Source: Streptacidiphilus jeojiense (GTDB lineage Bacteria > Actinomycetota > Actinomycetes > Streptomycetales > Streptomycetaceae). Taken from it: 64,000 bases of DNA. The position numbers were made by a program, and so were the translations under genes. The notes under the pieces were generated by a model. It ran no database searches. It worked only from the letters and a program-made list of their open reading frames with translations, and was not told where the DNA came from. The DNA is taken from assembly GCF_000719095.1 (NCBI RefSeq), contig NZ_JOEH01000023.1:1-64000 (forward strand), in the 5' to 3' direction. Of this stretch, positions 44,956-53,422 are shown one piece after another (the first letter of the stretch is position 1; each line of letters starts with the position of its first letter).

Positions 44956-45959
44956 GACGCGACTGCCGACTCTGCGGTCTGCGGGCCGGTGCTGTCCTCG
45001 TTGCCGCGCTGCTGGGGCAGGGCACTGAGGTTGCCCGGCACCCGGCGCAGCTTGGCCATGGCGGCGCGCTCGGCGTCGTAGACCTTCTTGACGCCGTCGC
45101 CCAGGGCCGCCTCGACCACGCGGATGTCGCGCACCAGGCGCTCCAGGCCGCCGGGCTCCACCGAGGCGCTCTGGTCCGAGCCCCACATGGCGCGGTCCAG
45201 GGTGATGTGCCGCTCGACGAAGACGGCGCCCAGCGCCACCGCGGCGAGGGTGGTCTGCAGGCCGATCTCGTGGCCGGAGTAGCCGATCGGCACGTTGGGG
45301 TACTCGCGGCGCAGGGTCTCCAGCATCCGCAGGTTGAGCTGGTCGGTGGGGGCCGGGTAGGTGCTGGTGGTGTGGCACATCAGGATGCGCTCGCTGCCCA
45401 GCACCTCGACCGCGTGCCGGATCTGACGGGGCGTCGACATCCCGGTGGAGATGATGATCGTCCGGCCGGTCTCGCGCAGCCGGCGCAGCAGCTCGTCGTC
45501 GGTGAGGCTGGCCGAGGCGACCTTGAACGCGGGCTGGTCGAACTGCTCCAGGAAGTCCACGCTGGGGACGTCCCAGGGGGAGGCGAACCAGGCGATACCG
45601 CGCTTCTTGCAGTGGGCGTCGATGGCGCGGTACTCGTCCTCGCCGAACTCCACCCGGTGCCGGTAGTCGATGTAGGTCATCCGGCCCCAGGGGGTGTCCC
45701 GCTCGATGTCCCACTGGTCGCGCGGGGTGCAGATCTCCGGGGTGCGCTTCTGGAACTTGACCGCGTCGCAGCCGGCGTCGGCGGCGGCGTCGATCAGCGC
45801 GAAGGCGTTGTCCAGCTCGCCGTTGTGGTTGATGCCGATCTCGCCGACGACGTAGACGGGCTGTCCGGGGCCGGCCAGCTTGTCGCCGAGGGGGCGCAGC
45901 CGGGTGGTGTCCGCGAGCTTGGTCTCGACGGGCTTGGCGTCGGTGCGGTTGGTGATCAT
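44952..45959 (-). CDS. neuB: NeuB-type nonulosonate synthase lacking a recognisable SAF domain
   Basis: A 335-residue synthase condensing PEP with a hexosamine or mannose (phosphate) to form a nine-carbon acid. TIM-barrel motifs are GEIGINHNGELD (about 39-50), DAVKFQKRTPE (about 64-74), FASPWDVPSVDF (about 125), KVASASLTDDELL (about 145), STGMSTPRQIRH (about 167), CHTTSTYPAPTDQLNLRML (about 188-206) and GYSGHEIGLQTTLAAVALGA (about 220-239). The barrel ends near residue 305. The remaining 30 residues are low-complexity, where NeuB of sialic-acid bacteria has a 60-residue SAF (antifreeze-like) domain. It overlaps neighbours at both ends by 4 bp. Motif departures (FASPWD, GYSGHE) suggest a non-Neu5Ac product such as Kdn. 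Confidence 0.9.
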   Translation of the reverse strand: MITNRTDAKPVETKLADTTRLRPLGDKLAGPGQPVYVVGEIGINHNGELDNAFALIDAAADAGCDAVKFQKRTPEICTPRDQWDIERDTPWGRMTYIDYRHRVEFGEDEYRAIDAHCKKRGIAWFASPWDVPSVDFLEQFDQPAFKVASASLTDDELLRRLRETGRTIIISTGMSTPRQIRHAVEVLGSERILMCHTTSTYPAPTDQLNLRMLETLRREYPNVPIGYSGHEIGLQTTLAAVALGAVFVERHITLDRAMWGSDQSASVEPGGLERLVRDIRVVEAALGDGVKKVYDAERAAMAKLRRVPGNLSALPQQRGNEDSTGPQTAESAVAS

Positions 45960-47257
45960 GGGTGGAGGAGTTCCTTTCCAAGGAGCCAGGAGGCTATTTC
46001 GCGGACTGCGCCGTGGCCGCCGCGACGTTCCGTCACGGTGCGGGCGCGGTCCAGCACTTCTGGTTGGGCGTCGGCGACGGCGGTGGGCCAGCCGACAAGG
46101 CTGAAGCAGGACAGGTCGTTCACGTCGTTGCCCAGGTAGAGGACCCTCCTGAGGTCGATCGAATGGGTCTCGGCCCACAGGGCGAGGGCGTGGTCCTTGC
46201 GGGCGATGCCCTGCAGGACCGGGACATTGAGCTTGCGGGCCCGGGTCGACACCACCGGGTTGGCCTCGGTGGAGAGGATCAGCACGGTCAGCCCGGCGCG
46301 GACCAGCCGGGCCACGCCCAGGCCGTCGCCGCGGTGCACGGCCACGGTCTCCCGGCCGTCCGCGTCGATCCAGACCCGGTCGTCGGTCTGGGTGCCGTCG
46401 AAGTCCAGCACCACGGCGTCGATGTCCTCGCGGCCGGGCAGCCGCACCGGGGCGAGCGGCTCGGGGAGCGCCGGTTCGAGGGCGGCCGGGTCGACGAACA
46501 GCGGGGCCAGTGCCTGCGCCCGGACCAGGTCGTCCGGTTCGTCGATCTCCAGCACCCGGGCCGGATCGGTGCGCACCAGCGCGACGTTGCCGAAGAAGCG
46601 GTGCCCGGCGGCCCGGAAGCCCCTGGCCCGCATCGCGTAGGCGGCGCCGGTCTCCAGCAGGTCCTCGGGGCGGTCCTGCCGTCTGGGCCGGTGGGCGTGG
46701 TCGTGGTTGACGCCGTGGCTGGAGGGAGCGCCCCGGCCATCGGTGCGCCAGAGGAAGCCGTGGAACGGCGCGGCGGTCAGCGCCGAGTCGGCGCCGTCGT
46801 CCAGCACGGCCGCGACCACGCCGTCGATCTCCTCCGGCGTCAGGAACGGGCTGGTGCACTGGACCAGCACCACCACCTCCGGGTCCAGGCCCTCCCTGCG
46901 GGCGAGCTCGTCCAGGACGTGCAGCACCGCGCTCTCGCTGCTGGAGGTGTCGCCGGCGATGTCGGCCGGACGCCGGACCACCTCGGCCCCGGCGGCGCCG
47001 GCCGCCCGCATGATCCCGGCGTCGTCGGTGGAGACCACCACCCGGGTGGTGCGGCGGGCCCGCAGCGAGGCCTGGACCGCACGGGCCACCAGCGGCTCCC
47101 CGCCGACCGGCGCCAGGTTCTTCCCCGGGACGCCCTTGGAGCCGCCGCGGGCGGGGATGACGACCAGGACGTCGGGACGGCCGTCGGGCACGTCGGCGGG
47201 ACGGTTCTCGGTGGGACGGTTCTCGGCAGGATGGTTCTCGGGCTGGTCAAGGGTCAC
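45956..47257 (-). CDS. neuA: CMP-nonulosonate cytidylyltransferase fused to a HAD phosphatase
   Basis: A 433-residue bifunctional protein. Residues about 28-255 are a CMP-sialate/CMP-Kdo-type synthetase with VVIPARGGSKGVPGKNL (about 32-48), VVVSTDDAGIMRA (about 74) and QCTSPFLTPEEIDG (about 130). Residues about 270-430 are a KdsC-type HAD phosphatase: motif I VVLDFDGTQTDD (about 283), Lys in GIARKDHAL (about 356) and LGNDVNDLSCF (about 375). The first 27 residues are a short ENRPT-like repeat. The same fusion architecture exists in animal CMAS, and the HAD half could remove the phosphate from Kdn-9-P. The GTG at 47257 overlaps the DUF6716 stop by 4 bp, and its stop overlaps neuB by 4 bp. Confidence 0.88.
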   Translation of the reverse strand: MTLDQPENHPAENRPTENRPADVPDGRPDVLVVIPARGGSKGVPGKNLAPVGGEPLVARAVQASLRARRTTRVVVSTDDAGIMRAAGAAGAEVVRRPADIAGDTSSSESAVLHVLDELARREGLDPEVVVLVQCTSPFLTPEEIDGVVAAVLDDGADSALTAAPFHGFLWRTDGRGAPSSHGVNHDHAHRPRRQDRPEDLLETGAAYAMRARGFRAAGHRFFGNVALVRTDPARVLEIDEPDDLVRAQALAPLFVDPAALEPALPEPLAPVRLPGREDIDAVVLDFDGTQTDDRVWIDADGRETVAVHRGDGLGVARLVRAGLTVLILSTEANPVVSTRARKLNVPVLQGIARKDHALALWAETHSIDLRRVLYLGNDVNDLSCFSLVGWPTAVADAQPEVLDRARTVTERRGGHGAVREIASWLLGKELLHP

Positions 47258-48558
47258 AGCTGCCCCCAGCGGCGGATGACGGGCGCCACCCGCTGGGCAC
47301 CCAGCCGGTAGCAGCGGCGGGCGGAACGGCGGACGGTGCGGCGGACGATTCGGGTGAGCGCTCCGGAGCGGGCGTCCGGTGGCGGCGCCTCGACCAGCGG
47401 CGCGCCCTTGGGATCCAGGCCGTAGCGGCGCAGCAGCGCCGGCTGGTAGCCGCTGGCGCGCGACTCGGAGTAGTAGGGCACCAGCGAGGGCATCTCGGGG
47501 AGGCTGCGGAGCTCGCTGATCCGCTGCTGCAGGGCCAGGTAGGGCTGGTCGGCGATCACCCCGTGCCGCCGCAGCCACTGCTGGTCGGGGACCGGGACGA
47601 TCCCGGCGTCCAGCTCGTCCCAGGAGGTGAGGCAGCCGGAGCCGATGAAGTAGTGGTTGCCCAGCGGCTCGCGGACGCCGAAGTCGGTGAGCACGGCGGT
47701 GGGTATGGAGCGGTGCAGCGACTCCAGCGCGGCCGTGGAGCTGACCGTGACCAGCAGGTCGGTGCGGTCCAGTACGTCGCTCATGTGCCCGTACACCAGG
47801 TCGAGGTTGAACGGGGCCGGGATGGTGAGCTCGTGCAGCAGCCGTTGGTAAGGAAAGTCTTCGACATGGGTGGTCTGCTCGCCGGGTAGGCTGCGCAGTT
47901 TCACCAGGACGTCGCGGTCCGGGTAGCGCCGGGCGTGCTGGGCGGCGCGCTCCAGCAGTGCCCTCCGGGCCGATCTGCTGCGCGGAGCCGACGGCTGCGC
48001 GGCGAAGCACACGGTGAAACGGCGTGAATCCGGGGCAGGCACGTACTGCTCGCCGCCGAGGAACGGCAGGGCGGTCTCCACCACGCTTCCCGGGTCGGCG
48101 CCGACCCCCGCCAGCACCTCGCGGAAGCGCTCGGCGTCCGCGGTGGTGTTGGCGAGCACGATGTCGGAGCCGGCCCGCAGCAGCAGTCCGTCGGTGAGCT
48201 TCTCGTAGACGACGCCGACATAGCCGGTGATGACGACGGGTCGGCTGGGCAGGGCGGACCAGGCCCGCGCCGTTCCGTGCAGCAGTGCCTGTGCGCCCCC
48301 GCCGACCAGGGCGAGGATCAGCACGTCCGCCTCGGCGACCCTGGGGTCGGCGAGGAACTCGGCGACGGTCACCTCGCAGGAGGAGTCGGGGACGACGCCG
48401 ACTTCGGCCAGCTGCCGTTCGGTGGGCGTGGCCCGACCGTTCAGGAAGTAGGCGTCCAGCGTCGCCTCGGGGGCGATTCTTCGGGCCAGGGCGGCCCCCC
48501 ACTTCCAGCGGCTGTCCGAGTCGGCCAGTACGGAGACGCGCCGCGGCGGATTGATCAT
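47254..48558 (-). CDS. DUF6716 putative glycosyltransferase
   Basis: A 434-residue protein of the DUF6716 putative glycosyltransferase family, GT-B-like by layout and without membrane helices. Notable segments are VSVLADSDSRWKWGAALARRI (about 7-27, in parts), a Rossmann-like VVITGYVGVVYEKLTDGLLLR (about 90-110, in parts), the central LVYGHMSDVLDRTDLLVTVSSTAALES (about 258-284, in parts, donor-site-like) and PTAVLTDFGV (about 290). I start at ATG 48558 because AGGGA (48566-48570) lies 7 nt upstream; the ATG at 48564 is too close to it. It is first of five overlapping genes and may prime or extend the nonulosonate polymer. An AT-rich promoter region precedes it. Confidence 0.8.
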   Translation of the reverse strand: MINPPRRVSVLADSDSRWKWGAALARRIAPEATLDAYFLNGRATPTERQLAEVGVVPDSSCEVTVAEFLADPRVAEADVLILALVGGGAQALLHGTARAWSALPSRPVVITGYVGVVYEKLTDGLLLRAGSDIVLANTTADAERFREVLAGVGADPGSVVETALPFLGGEQYVPAPDSRRFTVCFAAQPSAPRSRSARRALLERAAQHARRYPDRDVLVKLRSLPGEQTTHVEDFPYQRLLHELTIPAPFNLDLVYGHMSDVLDRTDLLVTVSSTAALESLHRSIPTAVLTDFGVREPLGNHYFIGSGCLTSWDELDAGIVPVPDQQWLRRHGVIADQPYLALQQRISELRSLPEMPSLVPYYSESRASGYQPALLRRYGLDPKGAPLVEAPPPDARSGALTRIVRRTVRRSARRCYRLGAQRVAPVIRRWGQL

Positions 48559-48642
48559 CGGCATGTCCCTGAAGGTATGGATCCATTCTTTATAAACTAT
48601 TAAGAACGGCTGGCAGGGGCATTTCCGATTCTGTGGATCCGC
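48559..48642 (-). promoter_or_regulatory. AT-rich promoter region of the nonulosonate operon
   Basis: This 84-bp gap between the GT39 stop and the DUF6716 start contains the AT-rich block 48582-48604 (TTTATAAACTATTAAGAA region), unusual in this GC-rich DNA. On the minus strand TATAAA-like and CATACC hexamers could serve as -10 elements. It indicates a promoter separate from GT39. Confidence 0.5.
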
Positions 48643-50661
48643 CTAGAAATGGTTTGAACAGCTGTACAGATCCGTTGAGCCCCCTGTGGACCTCCCGCCG
48701 TAACCGGCGGCCGGGACCAGGGTGCAGTTCGTATGCACCCAGGTGCTGACGGAGGCTCGCGGAGCGGTCCGGTGGCCGCTGTGCCGCAGCAGGACGTAGC
48801 GGACCTTGCCCTCGGCCACCAGCGAGGCCAACTGCGCGGCGGTGGGCGTGGGGGCCAGGCCGGTGTACCCGCCGACGGCCAGCACGGAGGCGCCCTCGGC
48901 GAGGATGTAGGGGGTGGCCTGCTGCCAGCTCTCCACGGCCATCAGGTACTCGGCGCCGTCCCGGTGCGCGGTCAGATAGGCGTAGAGCTCGCGCTGCCTC
49001 CTGGTCAGCGTGGAGGAGACGCCGCTGCCGCTGGTGGCCCGCGCTCCGGTGGACTTCAGCGCGGGCGCTCCGACGGTGCCCAGCCAGGAGTGCCCGTAGC
49101 GGTGCGAGAGCACGCTGGCCGACCAGGCGGCGGGGCTGACCAGGGTGGCCGCGAGCGCCGCGGCCAGGCCCAGGGCGGCGATCCGGCGGGCCGCCGCCGG
49201 CCGCAGCGTCGTCGGACGCAGCCGCTGCCACAGCAGCAGCACGGCCGACAGCAGGCCCAGGGCCAGCGCGGACGGCCAGGCCCAGGGCAGAAAGCCGGGG
49301 TACTCCCGGGAGACCGCGAAGGCCCAGGCGAGGCCGGCCGCCACGGTCACGGGCAGCGCCAGCGCGGCCCGTCCGCCGGCCCGGTGGGCGCGCCGCAGCA
49401 GCGTGGACCCGGCGCCAGTGAGCGCGGCGAGCGGCGCGGCGACCACCCCCAGGTAGTAGGTGTGGCCGTCGACCGCGCCGGCGCTGAACACCAGCAGGAA
49501 GACGCCGGCCAGGCCGCCCCAGAGCAGGTGGCCGGAGCGCTGCCGGTCGGTGCGCGGCCGGCCGCGCCGCCGCCACAGGCCCAGGACGAGACCCGTCAGC
49601 GCCGACGGGTAGAGCCAACCGACCTGTGAGCCGAGGGGTTTGACGAACAGTTTGGACCAGCCGGACCGGTCCTGGGACTCGGCCGCGACCCGGTCGGTCC
49701 GGTCCGCGGCGCCGGCTCTGGCTCGGTTCGCGGTGCCGGCCGATGTGCCGGTCGCGGTCGAGCCCGCGTCGTGGCCGACGCCGGCGGTGACGCTGCCGGT
49801 GCTGGCCGCGTTCACGCCCAGGCCGCCGAACCGGCTGAGGAAGTTGTAGCCCACGACCATGCTGAACACCGAGTTGTCGGTGGTCCCGTCCACGTACGGC
49901 CGGTCCGCGGCCGGGGTCAGGCTGACCGCGGTCATCCAGGACAGCGACACCGCGAGTGCCAGTACCCCGGCCGCCGCGGTGTGCAGCAGTCGCCGGCGCA
50001 GCCGGGTCGGCGCGCACACCAGGTAGACCAGGCCGAACACCGGCAGCGCCACCCAGGCCTCGATCATCTTCGCCTGGAAGCCGAGACCGATCCAGGCCCC
50101 TGCTGCCAGCAGCGGGCGCAGCCGAGCGGTGCTGGCCGCCCGCTGCACCGCGTCCACGGCCAGCAGCAGAAGAAGGGTGAACAGGGCGTCCTCGGTCACG
50201 GTACGGAAGAGCCCGGCCACCGTCGGGGTCACCACGAAGGCGGCGGCCGCCACCAGGGCGGCGCCCTCACCGGTCCAGCGCCGTACCGCACGGTGCAGCA
50301 CCAGCACCGAGAGCACGCCCTCGACCGCCTGGGGCAGCAGCAGGGTCCAGGTGTGGAACCCCAGCAGACGCACCGTCAGGGCCTGTGGCCACAGGTAGCC
50401 GGGCAGCTTGTCCAGGGTGACCGAGCTGCTCGGGTCGAAGGAGCCGTAGAAGAACGCCTTCCAGCTCAGCGACATGCTGCGGACGGCATCGGCGTAGAAC
50501 GCGTGGTACCCGGAGTCGCCGATGTCCCAGCTGTACAGCAGCGCCGCGAGGGCGGCGATCAGCAGGAGCGCGGGGCGGGCGTACCGCGGGCGGACCCGGG
50601 GTTCCGGGAGGGCCGGTGCGGCGACGGTTGCAGTGGTGGTCACGGCAGGATGCTGTGGCAT
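48643..50661 (-). CDS. GT39 family membrane glycosyltransferase (PMT/YkcB-like)
   Basis: A 672-residue integral membrane enzyme of the ArnT/PMT group, which transfers a sugar from a polyprenyl-phosphate donor on the outer face. The first external loop has the acidic SWDIGDSGYHAFYADAVRS (about 45-63), with the conserved Asp residues, and DKLPGYLWPQAL (about 85). About 11-13 hydrophobic helices follow; a disordered Thr/Ala/Gly/Arg stretch (about 290-335) interrupts them. The C-terminal 130 residues form a soluble domain (YAYLTAHRDGAEYLMAVES, QATPYILAEGASVLAVGGYTG in parts) typical of the YkcA/B group. The ATG at 50661 is used. It lies just upstream of the nonulosonate operon, so it may decorate the polymer or a wall lipid. 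Confidence 0.86.
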   Translation of the reverse strand: MPQHPAVTTTATVAAPALPEPRVRPRYARPALLLIAALAALLYSWDIGDSGYHAFYADAVRSMSLSWKAFFYGSFDPSSSVTLDKLPGYLWPQALTVRLLGFHTWTLLLPQAVEGVLSVLVLHRAVRRWTGEGAALVAAAAFVVTPTVAGLFRTVTEDALFTLLLLLAVDAVQRAASTARLRPLLAAGAWIGLGFQAKMIEAWVALPVFGLVYLVCAPTRLRRRLLHTAAAGVLALAVSLSWMTAVSLTPAADRPYVDGTTDNSVFSMVVGYNFLSRFGGLGVNAASTGSVTAGVGHDAGSTATGTSAGTANRARAGAADRTDRVAAESQDRSGWSKLFVKPLGSQVGWLYPSALTGLVLGLWRRRGRPRTDRQRSGHLLWGGLAGVFLLVFSAGAVDGHTYYLGVVAAPLAALTGAGSTLLRRAHRAGGRAALALPVTVAAGLAWAFAVSREYPGFLPWAWPSALALGLLSAVLLLWQRLRPTTLRPAAARRIAALGLAAALAATLVSPAAWSASVLSHRYGHSWLGTVGAPALKSTGARATSGSGVSSTLTRRQRELYAYLTAHRDGAEYLMAVESWQQATPYILAEGASVLAVGGYTGLAPTPTAAQLASLVAEGKVRYVLLRHSGHRTAPRASVSTWVHTNCTLVPAAGYGGRSTGGSTDLYSCSNHF

Positions 50662-50848
50662 TCAGCTGTGAGTTCCAGCTGAATTACATTTCAATGCCAT
50701 CTCACTCGAAAGGCAAAGGGAGCGAAATCACGGGAAACTCTAAGCTTCCCCGGGTCAATTCATCGCCTATGGTTTCCGGAGCGGTGCCCATGTCGCGCTG
50801 CTCACCGACAAAATCCAGGACCGGAACACCGACGGCGAAAAGACTCCC
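50662..50848. promoter_or_regulatory. Divergent promoter region between GT39 and LCP genes
   Basis: 187 bp, AT-rich compared with its flanks. CAGCTG occurs twice near 50664-50682, and low-GC stretches (ATTACATTTCAATG, TCAATTCATCGCC) look like promoter DNA. No ORF with coding character was seen. It probably drives both the GT39/nonulosonate side and the LCP gene. Confidence 0.45.
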
Positions 50849-52516
50849 ATGCCGATGCCGATTCACCTCCCCGCCGACGACGAAGCGCACCCGCACGACC
50901 AGGCTGACCCCGACGAAGGAACGCACCCGCACGACCAGGACGCGCCCTCCGGCCGCGGTCGCGGGCGCCGGGGCAACCGCCGCAAGCGCGCCCGCCGTTC
51001 GGTCCGGGTGCTGCGCTGGACCTCCGGGGTGCTGGGAGTCTCGCTGGTGGTCGGTGCGGCCGGGGGCTACGCCTACTACCAGCACCTGAACAAGAACATC
51101 CAGCACGGTGCGCTGAACACCAGCACGGTGACGGTGGCCAAGCCCAAGGCCAACGCCGCGGGACAGAAGCCGATCAACATCCTGATCCTGGGCACCGACT
51201 CGCGCTCCAGCGCGGCGGACTGCAAGCTCGGCGGCGCCTGCGGCGACACCGGGTACGGCCACGCCGACGTCGAGATGCTGCTGCACGTCTCCGCCGACCG
51301 CAGCAACGCCACGGTGCTGAGCATCCCCAGGGACACCAAGGTCTCCATACCCGCCTGCAAGGACTCCACCGGGACCAAGTCGTACGCCGCGAGCTACGAC
51401 ATCATCACCGACAGCATGGAGCACGGCGGGGCCGGCTGCACCGTCGGCACCTGGGAGAAGCTGACCGGCATCAGCATCGACCACTACATCACCGTGGACT
51501 TCTCCGGCGTGGTGCAGATGGCCGACGCGGTCGGCGGGGTCCCGGTGTGTACCAAGGAGAACGTCCAGGACACCGACGGGTCGCACCTCAAGCTGAAGGC
51601 CGGCACCACCACCATCAAGGGGGTGCAGGCCCTGGAGTGGCTGCGCACCCGGCACGCCTTCGAGGACGGCACCGACATCGGCCGCACCCACGCGCAGCAC
51701 CTCTACCTCAACTCGCTGATACGCAAGCTGAAGTCAGCCAACACCATAGCCAACCCGCTGAAGGTGGACGCGCTCGCCGAGGCCGCCACCAAGGCGCTCA
51801 CGGTGAGCAACGAGATCGCCAGCATCTCCAAGCTGGCGGCGCTCGCGGTGGACATCAACAAGGTGCCCACCAAGAACATCACCATGACCACCATGCCGTT
51901 CTCCTACATCGCCTCCGACCCGGCGCACGTCCAGCCCACCAGCGAGGCGTACAAGCTCTTCTCGATGATCCGCAACGACACCTCGCTCACCTCGACCAGC
52001 ACCTCCAAGACGGCGAGTGCGAGTGCCGCCGCCAGCGCCTCCGCCGCGAAGGAGGCCGCGGCGAGCGCCTCCGCCAGTGCGAGTGCCGCCGCGGCCGCGG
52101 TGGACAAGTCGAAGGTGGACCTCGCGGTGCGGAACGGCGGCACCGTTGACGGCCGCGGCACGGCGATCACCAAGTACCTGAACGGCAAGGGCTTCAGCAA
52201 GGCCACGGTGGACACCACCGACGTCACGGCGACGGCGACCACCCTGACCTACCCCTCGGGTCAGAAGGCCGAGGCCCAGGCCGTCGCGTCGGCGCTGGGA
52301 CTCCAGTCGGCGGAGCTCAAGGGGTCCAGCACCGCGACCAAGCTCACGTTGGTCATCGGCACTGACTGGAGCACCGGAACCGACTACGCCAAGACCCTGC
52401 CCAAGTCCGGCACGGTCCCCAGCACCACGGTCTCCCAGAACGCGGCGGACAGCAGCCAGTGCATGACGGTCAACCCGGCCAAGAACAGCTACGGGAAGTA
52501 CATCTACATCTGGTAG
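50849..52516 (+). CDS. LytR-CpsA-Psr (LCP) family cell-wall glycopolymer ligase
   Basis: A 555-residue membrane-anchored enzyme that transfers polyprenyl-linked glycopolymers to peptidoglycan. A His/Asp-rich tandem repeat (HPHDQADPDEGT, HPHDQDAP) opens the cytosolic part, then a basic stretch and TM about 55-77 (VLGVSLVVGAAGGYAYY). The LCP domain spans about 108-290: ILILGTDSR (about 111), SIPRDTKVSIP (about 152), DFSGVVQMADAVGGVPV (about 215) and the Arg motif LRTRHAFEDGTDIGR (about 262). A low-complexity Ser/Ala/Lys linker (about 385-425) leads to a LytR_C domain. The start lacks a strong ribosome site. It is divergent from GT39 and next to the nonulosonate operon, so it is the obvious candidate to anchor that polymer. 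Confidence 0.9.
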   Translation: MPMPIHLPADDEAHPHDQADPDEGTHPHDQDAPSGRGRGRRGNRRKRARRSVRVLRWTSGVLGVSLVVGAAGGYAYYQHLNKNIQHGALNTSTVTVAKPKANAAGQKPINILILGTDSRSSAADCKLGGACGDTGYGHADVEMLLHVSADRSNATVLSIPRDTKVSIPACKDSTGTKSYAASYDIITDSMEHGGAGCTVGTWEKLTGISIDHYITVDFSGVVQMADAVGGVPVCTKENVQDTDGSHLKLKAGTTTIKGVQALEWLRTRHAFEDGTDIGRTHAQHLYLNSLIRKLKSANTIANPLKVDALAEAATKALTVSNEIASISKLAALAVDINKVPTKNITMTTMPFSYIASDPAHVQPTSEAYKLFSMIRNDTSLTSTSTSKTASASAAASASAAKEAAASASASASAAAAAVDKSKVDLAVRNGGTVDGRGTAITKYLNGKGFSKATVDTTDVTATATTLTYPSGQKAEAQAVASALGLQSAELKGSSTATKLTLVIGTDWSTGTDYAKTLPKSGTVPSTTVSQNAADSSQCMTVNPAKNSYGKYIYIW

Positions 52517-52601
52517 CGGCAGGTGGGCGGCGGCTTCCGACAGGTGCGCGGTAACGTCACCAGGCAGTACAGCCCTCCCGCCACCCTCCGAGGAGAAGCC
52601 G

Positions 52602-53366
52602 ATGACCGCCACCGAGCCGCTGGTCCGCTACCGCGTGGACCGCGCCGTCGCGACCCTCACCCTGGACTCGCCGCACAACCGCAACGCCCTCTCCGGCGCC
52701 CTGGTCGCCGAGCTCGAACAGGGGCTCGCCGACGCGGCCAAGGACCCGTCCGTCCGGGCCGTGGTGCTCACCCACACCGGCGGCACCTTCTGCGCCGGGG
52801 CCGACCTCTCCGAGGCCACCAACGGCGACCCCACCGCCAACCCGCGTCGCCTGGTGGCCGCGATGCGGGCTGTGGTGGAGCTGCCCAAGCCGGTCCTGGC
52901 CCAGGTGGACGGCCATGTCCGGGCCGGCGGCCTGGGCCTGGTCGGCGCCTGCGACCTGGCCGTCGCCGGGCCCAAGGGCACCTTCGCCTTCACCGAGGTG
53001 CGCCTCGGACTGGCCCCCGCCGCGATCTCGCTGGCGCTGCTGCCCCGCCTCGACCCGCGCGGCGCGGCCCGCTGGTACCTCACCGGATCGGTCTTCGACT
53101 CGGCCGAGGCCCAGCGCATCGGGCTGCTCACCGAGGCCGCCGACGACACCGCGGCGGCGCTGGAGCCGCTGCTGGAGGCGCTGCGGCTGGCCTCCCCGCA
53201 GGGCCTGGCCGAGACCAAGCGCCTGGTCACCGCCGACGTCCTGCGCACCTTCGCACGCGACGGCGAGTCCATGGTCGCCCAGTCCGCGCTGCTCTTCGGC
53301 TCCGACGAGGCGCGCGAGGGCATGCGCGCCTTCCTGGAGCGGCGGCCTCCCAACTGGGCGGAGTGA
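52602..53366 (+). CDS. Enoyl-CoA hydratase/isomerase family protein
   Basis: A 254-residue crotonase-fold enzyme. The oxyanion-hole segments are GTFCAGADLSEA (about 64-75) and DGHVRAGGLGLVGACDLAVAG (about 103-123, in parts); EVRLGLAPAAIS (about 132) is the usual active-site helix. The catalytic glutamate that normally lies in the second segment is not obvious (GACD), so the reaction could be isomerase- or hydrolase-like rather than hydration. The ATG at 52602 follows GAGGAGAA. It is a single gene between the LCP gene and a Nudix gene; a link to the etfBA/thioesterase set is possible but no shared palindrome was seen here. Confidence 0.88.
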   Translation: MTATEPLVRYRVDRAVATLTLDSPHNRNALSGALVAELEQGLADAAKDPSVRAVVLTHTGGTFCAGADLSEATNGDPTANPRRLVAAMRAVVELPKPVLAQVDGHVRAGGLGLVGACDLAVAGPKGTFAFTEVRLGLAPAAISLALLPRLDPRGAARWYLTGSVFDSAEAQRIGLLTEAADDTAAALEPLLEALRLASPQGLAETKRLVTADVLRTFARDGESMVAQSALLFGSDEAREGMRAFLERRPPNWAE

Positions 53367-53422
53367 GCCCGGCGTTGACCCGACGGGAGGTCGGCACAGC
53401 CGCTGCTGCGAGGATGCCGGTC

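Noticed and set aside
44952..45959. Pseudaminic or legionaminic acid synthase
   Set aside because: No PseB/PseC/PseH or Leg-type aminotransferase and epimerase genes are nearby; a Kdn or simple sialate product is more economical.
42999..52516. Secondary-metabolite (NRPS/PKS) cluster
   Set aside because: No synthase, carrier-protein or tailoring genes are present; gene content is that of a surface glycan.
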